A program made the position numbers and the translations under genes. DNA of 64,000 nt from Polaribacter sp. IC073 (GTDB lineage Bacteria; Bacteroidota; Bacteroidia; Flavobacteriales; Flavobacteriaceae): positions 62,001 through 126,000 of the forward strand of contig NZ_VORS01000008.1 of NCBI RefSeq assembly GCF_007997075.1, in the 5' to 3' direction. Positions 9,373-17,668 of the stretch are shown in pieces. The notes under the pieces are model-generated. The model worked only from the letters and a program-made list of their open reading frames with translations. It was not told the origin of the DNA and ran no database searches. How positions within the stretch are numbered: position 1 is the first letter of the stretch; every line of letters starts with the position of its first letter.

Positions 9373-9706
9373 ACACTGTTTTGCACTTGATTTAATAAAT
9401 GATGGTGAATTAATTTCAGGGTATAAAAAACACCATGAAAACGTTTGGCCAGAAATTTTAAAGAGTATTAAGGACAGCGGTATAGTTGCTTTGGAAATTT
9501 ACTTAGTTGGAAATCGTCTGTTTATGATTATGGATGTTTCTGAGGAGTTTTCTTCGGAAGCAAAAGCGGAATCAGATGCTACTAATCCGAAAGTTCAAGA
9601 ATGGGAAACCTTAATGTGGAAGTATCAACAAGCGCTTCCTACAGCCAAAAAAGGCGAAAAGTGGTTGTTGATGGAAAATATTTTTCAATTAAAAGCATCG
9701 TATTAA
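9359..9706 (+). CDS. L-rhamnose mutarotase-family protein (RhaM/DUF718), likely acting on L-fucose
   Basis: A 115-residue dimeric alpha-beta barrel protein of the RhaM family: HCFALDLINDGELISGYKKH at the N-terminus, VWPEILKSIKDSGI, LEIYLVGNRLFMIMDV, and a W-rich C-terminal part (WETLMWKYQQ). These enzymes speed interconversion of the alpha and beta anomers so that the dehydrogenase always has its preferred form. RhaM itself works on L-rhamnose; here the only neighbouring pathway is for L-fucose, which is the inferred substrate. The start overlaps the fucP end by 14 bases, and the next gene begins 3 bases after its stop. Confidence 0.85.
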   Translation: MKTHRHCFALDLINDGELISGYKKHHENVWPEILKSIKDSGIVALEIYLVGNRLFMIMDVSEEFSSEAKAESDATNPKVQEWETLMWKYQQALPTAKKGEKWLLMENIFQLKASY

Positions 9707-9709
9707 ATT

Positions 9710-10858
9710 ATGGAATTAACAATAAACCCGAAATATCCTTCAGTAACCGATCTAAGAAAAAGAGCAATGGTAAAAATGCCAAAGTTTGCTTTTGAGTATT
9801 TAGACGGTGGCTGTAATGAAGATATAAATCTAGATAAAAACAGAACAGACCTTCAAAAAATAGAGTTAAGACCTCAATATTTGTCGAAGTTTGATACATC
9901 TGATTTGAAAACAGAATTATTTGGTAAAACCTACGACGCACCTTTTGGTATTGCGCCCGTTGGTTTGCAAGGATTAATGTGGCCAAATGCACCAGAAATA
10001 CTAGCGAAAGCAGCATTTGATCATAATGTTCCTTTTGTGCTAAGTACCGTTACAACCTCTAGTATAGAGCGTATTGCAGAAATAACAGAAGGAAAATCTT
10101 GGTTTCAACTGTACCATCCAACGGATGAACAAGTGAAAAGAGATTTACTAGATCGAGCAGCATATGCGGGTACAGATGTACTAGTAATTTTAGCAGATGT
10201 GCCTACTTTTGGTTACAGACCGCGTGATGTTAGAAATGGTTTGGCAATGCCACCAACGATGAGTGTAAAAAATATTTTAGAGGTTTTTACAAAACCAGAT
10301 TGGGCAATTCAAACTTTAATTCACGGGCAACCTGCGTTTAAAACCATGGAAAAGTACATGCCAAAAGGTTTAAACTTAAAAAAGCTAGGCGAATTTATGG
10401 ATGAGACTTTTTCTGGTCGATTAAATACAGATAGAATAGCAGCTTTAAGAGATCAATGGAAAGGAAAATTAGTCATAAAGGGTGTTGTAAGTGAAGAAGA
10501 TACGCAAAAGGCAATTGATTTAGGTGTGGATGGTTTAATTGTTTCAAACCACGGTGGACGACAATTAGATGCGGGTCAATCTACAATTGTACCAATGACA
10601 GAGTTGGCTAAAAAATACAAGCATCAAATAAAAATTATGGTTGATTCTGGTTTGCGTGGTGGACCAGATATTGCAAGAGCCATGGCAAGTGGTGCAGAAT
10701 TTACGTTTATGGGTAGAAGTTTTATGTATGGTGTTGGCGCTTTAGGAAAACAAGGTGGCGATCATACTATCTCTTTAATGAAACGTGAATTTCAGCAAGT
10801 AATGGAACAAGTTTGTTGTGAAAAGGTAGAGGATTTACATAAATTTATAGTGAAGTAA
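9710..10858 (+). CDS. lldD: FMN-dependent alpha-hydroxy-acid dehydrogenase, probable L-lactate dehydrogenase
   Basis: A 382-residue TIM-barrel flavoprotein of the LldD/glycolate oxidase family. The family N-terminal FEYLDGG, the FMN-binding segment PFGIAPVGLQGLMWP, and the catalytic SNHGGRQLD (His as base, Arg for the carboxylate) are all present, as is the C-terminal MVDSGLRGGPDIARA. It oxidises L-lactate to pyruvate, probably passing electrons to the quinone pool. The neighbouring diketo-acid hydrolase produces L-lactate, so this gene closes the pathway by turning the waste lactate into a second pyruvate. It follows the mutarotase gene by 3 bases and is the last gene of the fucose block. 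Mandelate or glycolate activity is possible, but less consistent with the context. Confidence 0.88.
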   Translation: MELTINPKYPSVTDLRKRAMVKMPKFAFEYLDGGCNEDINLDKNRTDLQKIELRPQYLSKFDTSDLKTELFGKTYDAPFGIAPVGLQGLMWPNAPEILAKAAFDHNVPFVLSTVTTSSIERIAEITEGKSWFQLYHPTDEQVKRDLLDRAAYAGTDVLVILADVPTFGYRPRDVRNGLAMPPTMSVKNILEVFTKPDWAIQTLIHGQPAFKTMEKYMPKGLNLKKLGEFMDETFSGRLNTDRIAALRDQWKGKLVIKGVVSEEDTQKAIDLGVDGLIVSNHGGRQLDAGQSTIVPMTELAKKYKHQIKIMVDSGLRGGPDIARAMASGAEFTFMGRSFMYGVGALGKQGGDHTISLMKREFQQVMEQVCCEKVEDLHKFIVK

Positions 10859-11004
10859 ATAGGTTCTCTAGAATTTTATTATAGAGAGAAATAAGTTTAA
10901 CGAATTGATAATTAATTAGTAGGTAATTTCTATTGCAATTTTAATTATATTTTTAGTATTGATTTATAGGCACATAAAATACTCATAAAATAAAGTAAAT
11001 ACAC

Positions 11005-13158
11005 ATGAAAATAAACTCTTTTCTTCTGCTTTTAGCAATGTCGGTTTGTCATATTTCTGCTCAAAATAAAAATGAAACGCTCTATAGTAAACTTGATTTT
11101 AAGCAAACAAAATTAAATGCTGTAGAGAAATTAATTTTAAATAATAAAGAACCTCAAGCTTTACAACGTTTACTTGATTTATACAGAGAAAAAGACAATT
11201 TATATCTACAAGTTGATAAAAAGGATGTCGCTTTCATTAAAAATAAGTATCCAGAGGATGTAGAAACAACCATTGAAGTTGCAAATCAGATTTTAGATAA
11301 GTTTTTCTTATTTCGATACGATTGGGATATGGAAAAAACAAATATTCCACATCAATTTGAGGGTGAAATTGATTGGACTGCAATTCCGAATGGAGATGAA
11401 GAATGGTGTTATATGCTAAATAGACACCGATTTTGGATAGATTTAGGGAAAGCATACTTACTAACAGAAGATGAAAAATACGCCAAAGAGTTTGTAGAGC
11501 AGGCAACACATTGGATAGATAATAATCCATTAAAGGACAGTTTAAAACGTTTGTCGTGGAGAAGAATAGAAGCTGGAATTCGTTGTGAAAACTGGATAAA
11601 ATCTTTCGAGTATATTAAAAACTCGAAACATGTAACTCCTGCATTTTTATCTAAATTTTTAAATAGTTTAGAGGAACATGCTAATTATTTAAATAGCGAT
11701 TTTAGTAATTTTTCTCAAACGAGTAATTGGGGTGTTTTAGAACTTCAAGGCTTGTTTAATGTTTCCCTTTTTTTAACCGAATTTAAATCGGCAAAAAAAT
11801 GGCAAAAGGATGCAATAGATAAATTAACTACGTGTATAAATTTACAAATTCTACCAGACGGAACGCAATGGGAACAGTCACCAATGTATCATAATGAAGT
11901 TTTTCATTGCTATATGAATGTTAATTTGTTGGCGCAACAAAAAAACATACAACTTCCCAAAGCGATTGTGCAAAAAACCAAAGACATGGCTTATGCCAAT
12001 GTAAAATGGCAGAAGCCTAATTTTCATCAACCTTTATTGGGGGATAGTGATGACACAGATATGAGAGGAATACTAACACTTGCAGCATATTTGTATTCAG
12101 ATTCTGTTTTAAAATCGAGAGGGTTTAAAGAGTTAGATTATGAAACTTTCTTTTTATTGGGAAGTGAGAAAGCGAATCAATACAAGAATATTAAAAGTGT
12201 AGCTCCAGATTTTTCTACAACATTTCAACAAAGTTCTGGCGATTTATACATGAGAACTTCTTGGGAGCAAGATGCTACTTATGCTAGTTTTCATCTAAAA
12301 AAGTTAGGATGTGGGCACGGGCATGATAACCTTTTACATTTCACAATTTTTGCAAATCATACAGATTATTTGGTAGATGGAGGCAGATTTTCTTATGTAG
12401 ATAATAATTGGCGTGAATTCTTTAAAAGTAATAAGAGTCATAATACTTTAGGGGTAGATGATTTACCAAATACCATTTATAAAGATTCTTGGATAAATAG
12501 TTATGAAGCGCGTTCTCAAGGAATTTACACAAAAATTACTGATGATTTTGATTATGGGGAAGCAGAAAATACGGCTTATAAAAGATTAGATAATCCTGTT
12601 TCTTTAAAAAGAAGATTGTTGTTTTTAAAACCAAATGTTTGGTTAGTTTTTGATAGTTTTTCTACCAGTGGAGAACATAAGTTTTCACAATACTTTAATT
12701 TTCCCAACAAAGAAGTTGAAGTTATAAATGATGGGTTAACGACAACCTATGCTAAAAATAACTTAAGAATTCAACCTATAAAAAAGGTAGAAATAGCATT
12801 AGAAGATTCTTGGTGGTCGCCAGAATACAACCTAAAGGAAGAAAGTAAAAGAGCAGAATTATTTAAAAAAGCGAAAGGATTTACCTCATTTATATCCGTT
12901 TTATATTTCCCCGAAGAAACTACTTTAAGCTACAAAAAAGTGCCCGTTTATAATAGAAATAACATTTTATTATCAGACGAAGTTGTAGAAGCAGTAACCC
13001 TTACTATAAGTGAAAAAGAATACACTTTTGTAGTTGTTCATAATTCGCCAGCACCAGCATCTCATTTTTTTAAAGTTCAAAATCAATTTGTTAGTGGAGA
13101 AGTTATTTTAATAGAAAAAAGTAAAAAAGACACACGTATTCATGTTATTAAGGAATAA
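11005..13158 (+). CDS. Heparinase II/III-family polysaccharide lyase, exported
   Basis: 717 residues with a Sec signal peptide ending at about SAQ20. The N-terminal part (about 90-370) is the alpha/alpha toroid of PL12/15/17/21-type lyases, with a TSNWG segment (N241) and EQSPMYHNEVFHCYM, where Y295 and H296 are the likely catalytic residues. The C-terminal part (about 400-650) is a beta-sandwich heparinase II/III-like domain, with GHGHDNLLHF and LVDGGRFSY. Such enzymes cleave uronate-containing polymers or oligosaccharides by beta-elimination, giving unsaturated uronates. Size fits PL17 oligoalginate lyases and PL12; which one it is cannot be settled from sequence alone. It is separated from lldD by 146 bases and followed by a TRAP transporter that could import its products. 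Confidence 0.85.
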   Translation: MKINSFLLLLAMSVCHISAQNKNETLYSKLDFKQTKLNAVEKLILNNKEPQALQRLLDLYREKDNLYLQVDKKDVAFIKNKYPEDVETTIEVANQILDKFFLFRYDWDMEKTNIPHQFEGEIDWTAIPNGDEEWCYMLNRHRFWIDLGKAYLLTEDEKYAKEFVEQATHWIDNNPLKDSLKRLSWRRIEAGIRCENWIKSFEYIKNSKHVTPAFLSKFLNSLEEHANYLNSDFSNFSQTSNWGVLELQGLFNVSLFLTEFKSAKKWQKDAIDKLTTCINLQILPDGTQWEQSPMYHNEVFHCYMNVNLLAQQKNIQLPKAIVQKTKDMAYANVKWQKPNFHQPLLGDSDDTDMRGILTLAAYLYSDSVLKSRGFKELDYETFFLLGSEKANQYKNIKSVAPDFSTTFQQSSGDLYMRTSWEQDATYASFHLKKLGCGHGHDNLLHFTIFANHTDYLVDGGRFSYVDNNWREFFKSNKSHNTLGVDDLPNTIYKDSWINSYEARSQGIYTKITDDFDYGEAENTAYKRLDNPVSLKRRLLFLKPNVWLVFDSFSTSGEHKFSQYFNFPNKEVEVINDGLTTTYAKNNLRIQPIKKVEIALEDSWWSPEYNLKEESKRAELFKKAKGFTSFISVLYFPEETTLSYKKVPVYNRNNILLSDEVVEAVTLTISEKEYTFVVVHNSPAPASHFFKVQNQFVSGEVILIEKSKKDTRIHVIKE

Positions 13159-13310
13159 GTGGTCATTACTACCGCTTCTTTGAACAGTATTACCCCTCTT
13201 TATTCTTTATGACATTAAGAACTTTATCATTCAATTAAATCTTTATTTTAAGTAAGGAAAACACTCGTTTTTTTTACTGAAATATCAAAATGATTTAAAA
13301 AATTTATTGA

Positions 13311-14291
13311 ATGAAAAATATATATAAATTGATTGTGCTTGCTTTAGTTTTAATCATTTTTAATGCTTGCAATAATTTCAATCAACAAAAAACCATAAAA
13401 CTAGCTCATGGTTTAGATATAAGTCATCCTGTTCACAAAGCGATGCTTTTTATGGGGAAAGAATTAGAAAAAAACTCAGAAGGAACTTTAAAATTAGAAA
13501 TTTATCCGAATCAGCAATTAGGTTCAGAACGCCAATGTTTAGAATTATTGCAAATAGGAAGTTTAGATATGACTAAGGTTTCTGCAGCTGTTATGGAGAA
13601 CTTTTCTCCGAACATGAAAGTTTTAGGATTGCCTTTTTTATTCAAAAATAAAGAACACACTTTTAATGTTTTAGATGGAGAAGTCGGTAAGAAATTATTA
13701 GATGGAGGTATAAAATATTGGTTAAAAGGTTTGGGCTATTATGATGCAGGAAGCAGAAGTTTTTATACAAAAGAAGCCCCTATTTTAAAACCAGAAAACT
13801 TAGAAGGTTTAAAAATTAGAGTGATGGAAAGCGTTACAGCCATGAACATGGTAAGTAACTTAGGCGGTTCTCCAACTCCAATTTCTTCAGGAGAATTATA
13901 TACAGCTTTGCAACAAGGTGTTGTAGATGGTGCAGAAAATAATCCGCCAACATTTTATCTTTCAAGACACTATGAAGTTTGTAAGTACTTCTCTTTAGAT
14001 GAACACACAACCATACCAGATGTATTAATTATGAGTACTCATTTGTGGGATAAATTATCGCCAAAAGAACAAGTTTGGATGCAAAGTGCAGTAGATGCTT
14101 CTGTAAAATATCAAAGAGAATTATGGGGGAAAGCAGAAACAGAAGCTTTAGAGGCTGTAGAAAAAGCTGGTGTAACAGTAGTAAGACCAGAAAAGCCTGC
14201 GTTTCAAGAGAAAGTTTCTAAGATGTATGAAGATTACAAAGACAATAAAGAAATATATGATTTAATTACAAAAATTAAAGCCGTACAATAA
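13311..14291 (+). CDS. TRAP transporter substrate-binding lipoprotein (DctP family)
   Basis: 326 residues; the signal ends in FNAC, so the protein is lipid-anchored (C20). The core is that of DctP solute-binding proteins: IKLAHGLDISHPVHKAM at the N-terminus, LEIYPNQQLGSERQ, and LKIRVMES, whose arginine normally holds the substrate carboxylate, then GELYTALQQGVVDGAENNP. It catches an organic acid in the periplasm and hands it to the two membrane subunits encoded next. Most sugar-acid DctPs in lyase clusters bind uronates or ketouronates, which suits the adjacent heparinase-type lyase; the ligand is inference. It follows the lyase gene by 152 bases, and a CAGTNNN repeat lies in the spacer behind it. 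Confidence 0.9.
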   Translation: MKNIYKLIVLALVLIIFNACNNFNQQKTIKLAHGLDISHPVHKAMLFMGKELEKNSEGTLKLEIYPNQQLGSERQCLELLQIGSLDMTKVSAAVMENFSPNMKVLGLPFLFKNKEHTFNVLDGEVGKKLLDGGIKYWLKGLGYYDAGSRSFYTKEAPILKPENLEGLKIRVMESVTAMNMVSNLGGSPTPISSGELYTALQQGVVDGAENNPPTFYLSRHYEVCKYFSLDEHTTIPDVLIMSTHLWDKLSPKEQVWMQSAVDASVKYQRELWGKAETEALEAVEKAGVTVVRPEKPAFQEKVSKMYEDYKDNKEIYDLITKIKAVQ

Positions 14292-14299
14292 ATAGTTTG

Positions 14300-14328
14300 C
14301 AGTATTCAGTAGCAGTTTATAGTTACCT
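14300..14328. repeat. CAGT-heptad repeat in the TRAP DctP-DctQ spacer
   Basis: CAGTATT, CAGTAG, CAGTTTA, TAGTTAC: near-heptad units of the same type as those in the thrA-thrB spacer. Located in the 52-base gap between two co-transcribed genes. Confidence 0.5.
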
Positions 14329-14343
14329 AAATAATATTAAAAA

Positions 14344-14808
14344 ATGAAATTCAGAAAAAAAATTGATAAAATACTAGGAGCTACACTTGCCATTATTATG
14401 GGAGTAATGGTTATAAATGTTTTATGGCAAGTATTTACTCGCTTTGTCATGGGAACACCAAGTTCTTTTACAGATGAACTTGCGCGTTATTTAATGATTT
14501 GGGTTGGTGTACTTGGTGCTGCATATATTTCTGGAAGAAGAATGCATGTAGCCATAGATTTGTTGCCAACAAAATTGAATAAAGAAGGACAAGTGAAATT
14601 GAAGATTTTCATTAATTGTATCATCATCTTATTTTGCTTTTTTGCTTTAGTTGGTGGCGGATTTAGATTGGTGTATATCACATTTACTTTAGGTCAGTTT
14701 TCACCAGCATTACAAATTCCTTTGTCAGTAGTTTATTTAGTAATTCCTATTAGTGGAATGTTGATTATTTACTATAAAATTTCTGATATTATATACAAAC
14801 AATTATAA
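14344..14808 (+). CDS. TRAP transporter small permease (DctQ family)
   Basis: 154-residue inner-membrane protein with four predicted membrane segments, the small subunit of a tripartite ATP-independent periplasmic transporter. LWQVFTRFVMGTPSSFTDELARYLMIWVG matches the first-to-second helix region of DctQ proteins (seen as WQVFTRF, then ELARYLMIWVG), and SGRRMHVAIDLLP is the typical cytoplasmic loop. Its stop codon is 2 bases before the DctM start, so the two permease subunits are co-translated. It works with the large subunit and the DctP-like lipoprotein immediately upstream. Confidence 0.92.
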   Translation: MKFRKKIDKILGATLAIIMGVMVINVLWQVFTRFVMGTPSSFTDELARYLMIWVGVLGAAYISGRRMHVAIDLLPTKLNKEGQVKLKIFINCIIILFCFFALVGGGFRLVYITFTLGQFSPALQIPLSVVYLVIPISGMLIIYYKISDIIYKQL

Positions 14809-14810
14809 TT

Positions 14811-16112
14811 ATGATGGAATATTTACCCATACTCGTTTTAGTTTTTAGCTTTTTAGTTCTTTTATTAATAGGGGTTCCTGTTGCTTGGAGTATCGCGATA
14901 TCATCCTTATTAACAATGATGGTGAGCATTCCTTTTGTGCCAGCATTAACTACGGTTTCTCAAAGAATAGGTACAGGTTTAGATAGTTTTGCACTACTTG
15001 CCATTCCGTTTTTTGTACTATCTGGTCAGCTCATGAACAAAGGAGGAATTGCCCATCGTTTAATAGATTTTGCCAAAACACTGGTCGGTTCACTTCCTGG
15101 AGGTTTGGCATTGATTAATGTAATTGCAGCGATGTTAATGGGATCTATTGCTGGTTCTGCAATGGCATCTGCTTCTGCAATGGGAAGTATTTTAGGTCCA
15201 GAAATGGAAAAAGAAGGATATTCTAAAGAATTCGGTGCAGCAGTAAATATTACTTCATCTACTGTGGGTTTAATTATTCCGCCAAGTAATGTGTTAATTA
15301 TTTATTCTTTAGCAAGTGGAGGCGTTTCTATTGCAGCGCTTTTTATTGCTGGTTATATCCCAGGAATTCTAACAGGATTGTTGTTAATGGTTGTAGCTTC
15401 TTTTTGGGCAAAAAAGAAAGGTTATAAAGTAGGTGAAAAAAGCACACTAAAACAAGTAGGGAGTACTTTTGTGAAGGCTTTTCCTAGTTTAACATTATTG
15501 TTTGTAGTAATCGGAGGTATTGTAGGTGGTATTTTTACAGCTACAGAAGCTTCTGCAGTGGCTGTTTTATATACACTTATTTTAGGCTTTTTCTACAAAG
15601 AAATTAAGGTAAAAGATCTTCCCGAAATATTATTAGATTCTTGTGGTACAACAGCAATTGTAATGTTACTTATTGGGGCTTCTATGAGCATGTCTTGGGT
15701 AATGTCTTATGAAAATATTCCGCAAGATATTAGTAATTTATTATTGTCTTTAAGTGACAATCCGATTATTATTTTATTAATAATTAATTTAATATTGTTG
15801 TTTGTAGGTATTTTTATGGATATGACGCCTGCAGTTTTAATCTTTACACCAATATTCTTACCAATCATTGTAGCATTAGGAATGGATCCTATTCAATTCG
15901 GAATTGTAATGGTCTTAAATTTATGTGTAGGTTTGTGTACACCGCCGGTTGGCTCCGTCCTTTTTGTAGGGGTTGGCGTTGCCAATACCACCATAGAAAA
16001 AGTAATAAAACCATTATTACCGCTTTTTTTAGCCATGATTGTTTCGTTATTTTTAGTAACTTATTTTTCAGAATTAAGTCTTTGGTTGCCAAGAATGTTC
16101 GGATTGTTGTAA
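14811..16112 (+). CDS. TRAP transporter large permease (DctM family)
   Basis: 433 residues with about 12 hydrophobic helices; the sodium-coupled transport channel of the TRAP system. Family signs include GVPVAWSIAISSL near the start, LAIPFFVLSGQLM, IAGSAMASASAMGSIL, and STVGLIIPPSNVLIIYS. It works with the DctQ-like and DctP-like proteins encoded upstream to import a carboxylated sugar or similar acid into the cytoplasm. It sits 2 bases after the small subunit gene and 15 bases before the hydrolase gene. The absence of an ABC or SusCD system in this window makes this the only visible importer for the lyase products. Confidence 0.95.
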   Translation: MMEYLPILVLVFSFLVLLLIGVPVAWSIAISSLLTMMVSIPFVPALTTVSQRIGTGLDSFALLAIPFFVLSGQLMNKGGIAHRLIDFAKTLVGSLPGGLALINVIAAMLMGSIAGSAMASASAMGSILGPEMEKEGYSKEFGAAVNITSSTVGLIIPPSNVLIIYSLASGGVSIAALFIAGYIPGILTGLLLMVVASFWAKKKGYKVGEKSTLKQVGSTFVKAFPSLTLLFVVIGGIVGGIFTATEASAVAVLYTLILGFFYKEIKVKDLPEILLDSCGTTAIVMLLIGASMSMSWVMSYENIPQDISNLLLSLSDNPIIILLIINLILLFVGIFMDMTPAVLIFTPIFLPIIVALGMDPIQFGIVMVLNLCVGLCTPPVGSVLFVGVGVANTTIEKVIKPLLPLFLAMIVSLFLVTYFSELSLWLPRMFGLL

Positions 16113-16127
16113 ATTGATGATTAAAAA

Positions 16128-16895
16128 ATGACAAACAAAATTTATCTATCGGAAGATAAAATGTCTAATCAATTAAAGGAGAAAAAAGAACCAATAACCA
16201 CGTTTGACAAGTATAGTAATACCACTAAATTAATTGAGGTTACGCACCCATTAATAGAAATATTTGAACCCGAAGAAAATAACAATAACGGAAAGGCGAT
16301 TTTAATTTGTCCTGGAGGCAGTTATAAAATACTCGCGATAGACAAAGAAGGAACAGAACCTGCGTTGTGGCTAAATACGTTAGGGTATACTACGTATGTT
16401 TTACAATACAGTATTCCAGATCAAAAAGAAGACGCTTTTAACGACATACAAAATGCGTTTAAAATTATAACAAAGAAGTTCGATCATACTAAAATTGGCG
16501 TGTTGGGTTTTTCTGCTGGTGCCGATTTATGTGCACAACTAAGTACTCGTTTTCTTGAAGTTTCTAAAACGTATGAAGATAAGGTGTGTCATTTTAAACC
16601 AGATTTTTTACTTTTAATTTATCCAGCGTATTTAGATTTAGGAGAAAATAAAACTATTTCACCTAATTTGTTGCAGGACAAAAATGTTCCACCTACTTTT
16701 ATTTTTGGGACAGAGGATGATGCCTATTTTAATAGTGCACGTACTTTTGCAAACTATTTAAAATCATTAAAAAGTAATTTTGAATTACAGACTTTAACTT
16801 CTGGCGGTCACGGATATGGTTTAAGAAAAGGAAATAAAGCCGCAGAAACTTGGCCCGTTTTAGCAGAAAAATGGTTAAGATCTATAACAGAATAA
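16128..16895 (+). CDS. alpha/beta hydrolase, acetyl-xylan esterase-like
   Basis: 255 residues with no signal peptide, so probably cytoplasmic. The catalytic triad is readable: the nucleophile serine in GFSAGAD, the aspartate in FGTEDDAYF and the histidine in SGGHGYGL; the oxyanion stretch is CPGGSY. The protein resembles the small BD-FAE / acetylxylan esterase hydrolases of Bacteroidota polysaccharide loci, which remove acyl groups from sugars. A second ATG at 16161 could be the true start, since the first 11 residues do not look like part of the fold. It is 15 bases downstream of the TRAP permease gene and immediately ahead of the CBM9-like gene, so it is co-transcribed with them. Substrate unknown. 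Confidence 0.78.
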   Translation: MTNKIYLSEDKMSNQLKEKKEPITTFDKYSNTTKLIEVTHPLIEIFEPEENNNNGKAILICPGGSYKILAIDKEGTEPALWLNTLGYTTYVLQYSIPDQKEDAFNDIQNAFKIITKKFDHTKIGVLGFSAGADLCAQLSTRFLEVSKTYEDKVCHFKPDFLLLIYPAYLDLGENKTISPNLLQDKNVPPTFIFGTEDDAYFNSARTFANYLKSLKSNFELQTLTSGGHGYGLRKGNKAAETWPVLAEKWLRSITE

Positions 16896-16904
16896 TTGAT
16901 AAAT

Positions 16905-17543
16905 ATGAATAGCTACAAAGTAAATAAAATAAAAGATAAAGAAGTAATTATTTTAGGTGACGGAAATAACCCAATCTGGAAAAAAGCAAATAGTTTAACT
17001 GATTTTTCTTCTCCTTGGGATAATGAACCCGTTAAAAAAATAGAATTTAAGGCAATTCATAATTCAGAAAAGATATTTTTTCAATTTAAAGTTGATGATG
17101 ATCAGACGCACATTCATCTTTCAGAAGATAAAAACGATAGTATTAATAGCTCTGATAGAGTAGAGTTGTTTTTTAGAAGTGATGCTTCTCTAGACCCCTA
17201 TTATTGTTTAGAAATTGACACCACTGCTCGAATTATGGACTTTAAGGCACGACCAAATAGAAAATTAGATTTTAATTGGAATTGGCCAAGTAAAGATATT
17301 GAAGTAAAATCATCCGTAAATAAAGATTATTTTGTTGTAGAAATTGCAATTTCACTTCAATCTTTAAAAGATTTAAACTTGCTAAAAGATCGTTTTATTG
17401 AAACAGGAATTTATAGAGCAAAATACAATCAACAAAAAGATACTTCTTTCGAGCCAACTTGGATAACTTGGGTAAATCCGAATACCGAAACACCTGATTT
17501 TCATACGTCAACATCATTCGGGCTTTTAGAATTGGAAAACTAA
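16905..17543 (+). CDS. CBM9-like carbohydrate-binding protein
   Basis: 212 residues with no signal peptide. The fold is the family 9 carbohydrate-binding beta-sandwich: an opening GDGNNPIWKKANSLTDF, then FKAIHNSEKIFFQFKVDDDQ, SDRVELFFRSD, and VNKDYFVVEIAISLQSL. CBM9-like domains are often fused to lyases or xylanases, or appear alone in polysaccharide loci. Lacking a secretion signal, this one may bind an oligosaccharide in the cytoplasm or be exported by another route. The start at 16905 is chosen because a TTG at 16896 is the only in-frame earlier option and is a weak codon. It follows the esterase gene closely and ends the island before a bidirectional terminator. Confidence 0.75.
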   Translation: MNSYKVNKIKDKEVIILGDGNNPIWKKANSLTDFSSPWDNEPVKKIEFKAIHNSEKIFFQFKVDDDQTHIHLSEDKNDSINSSDRVELFFRSDASLDPYYCLEIDTTARIMDFKARPNRKLDFNWNWPSKDIEVKSSVNKDYFVVEIAISLQSLKDLNLLKDRFIETGIYRAKYNQQKDTSFEPTWITWVNPNTETPDFHTSTSFGLLELEN

Positions 17544-17627
17544 ATATTTAGATGCTGAAAATATAGACTAAAAAAAAAGGAAGCGTTAATCATTGGATTT
17601 CAAACCTAAAGGAAAATAGTAAGCATA

Positions 17628-17662
17628 AAAAAAGCCAATGAAATGAAGTTCATTGGCTTTTT
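17628..17662. terminator. Bidirectional intrinsic terminator between the sugar island and thrC
   Basis: A perfect 13-bp stem, AAAAGCCAATGAA pairing with TTCATTGGCTTTT around the loop ATGAAG, with A and T runs on the two sides. It can stop transcription coming from the CBM9-like gene on the + strand and from thrC on the - strand. Confidence 0.9.
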
Positions 17663-17668
17663 ACTTTT

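Noticed and set aside
10863..10890. Terminator after lldD
   Set aside because: TTCTCTA and TAGAGAGAA can pair but the stem is weak, imperfect and followed by no T run.
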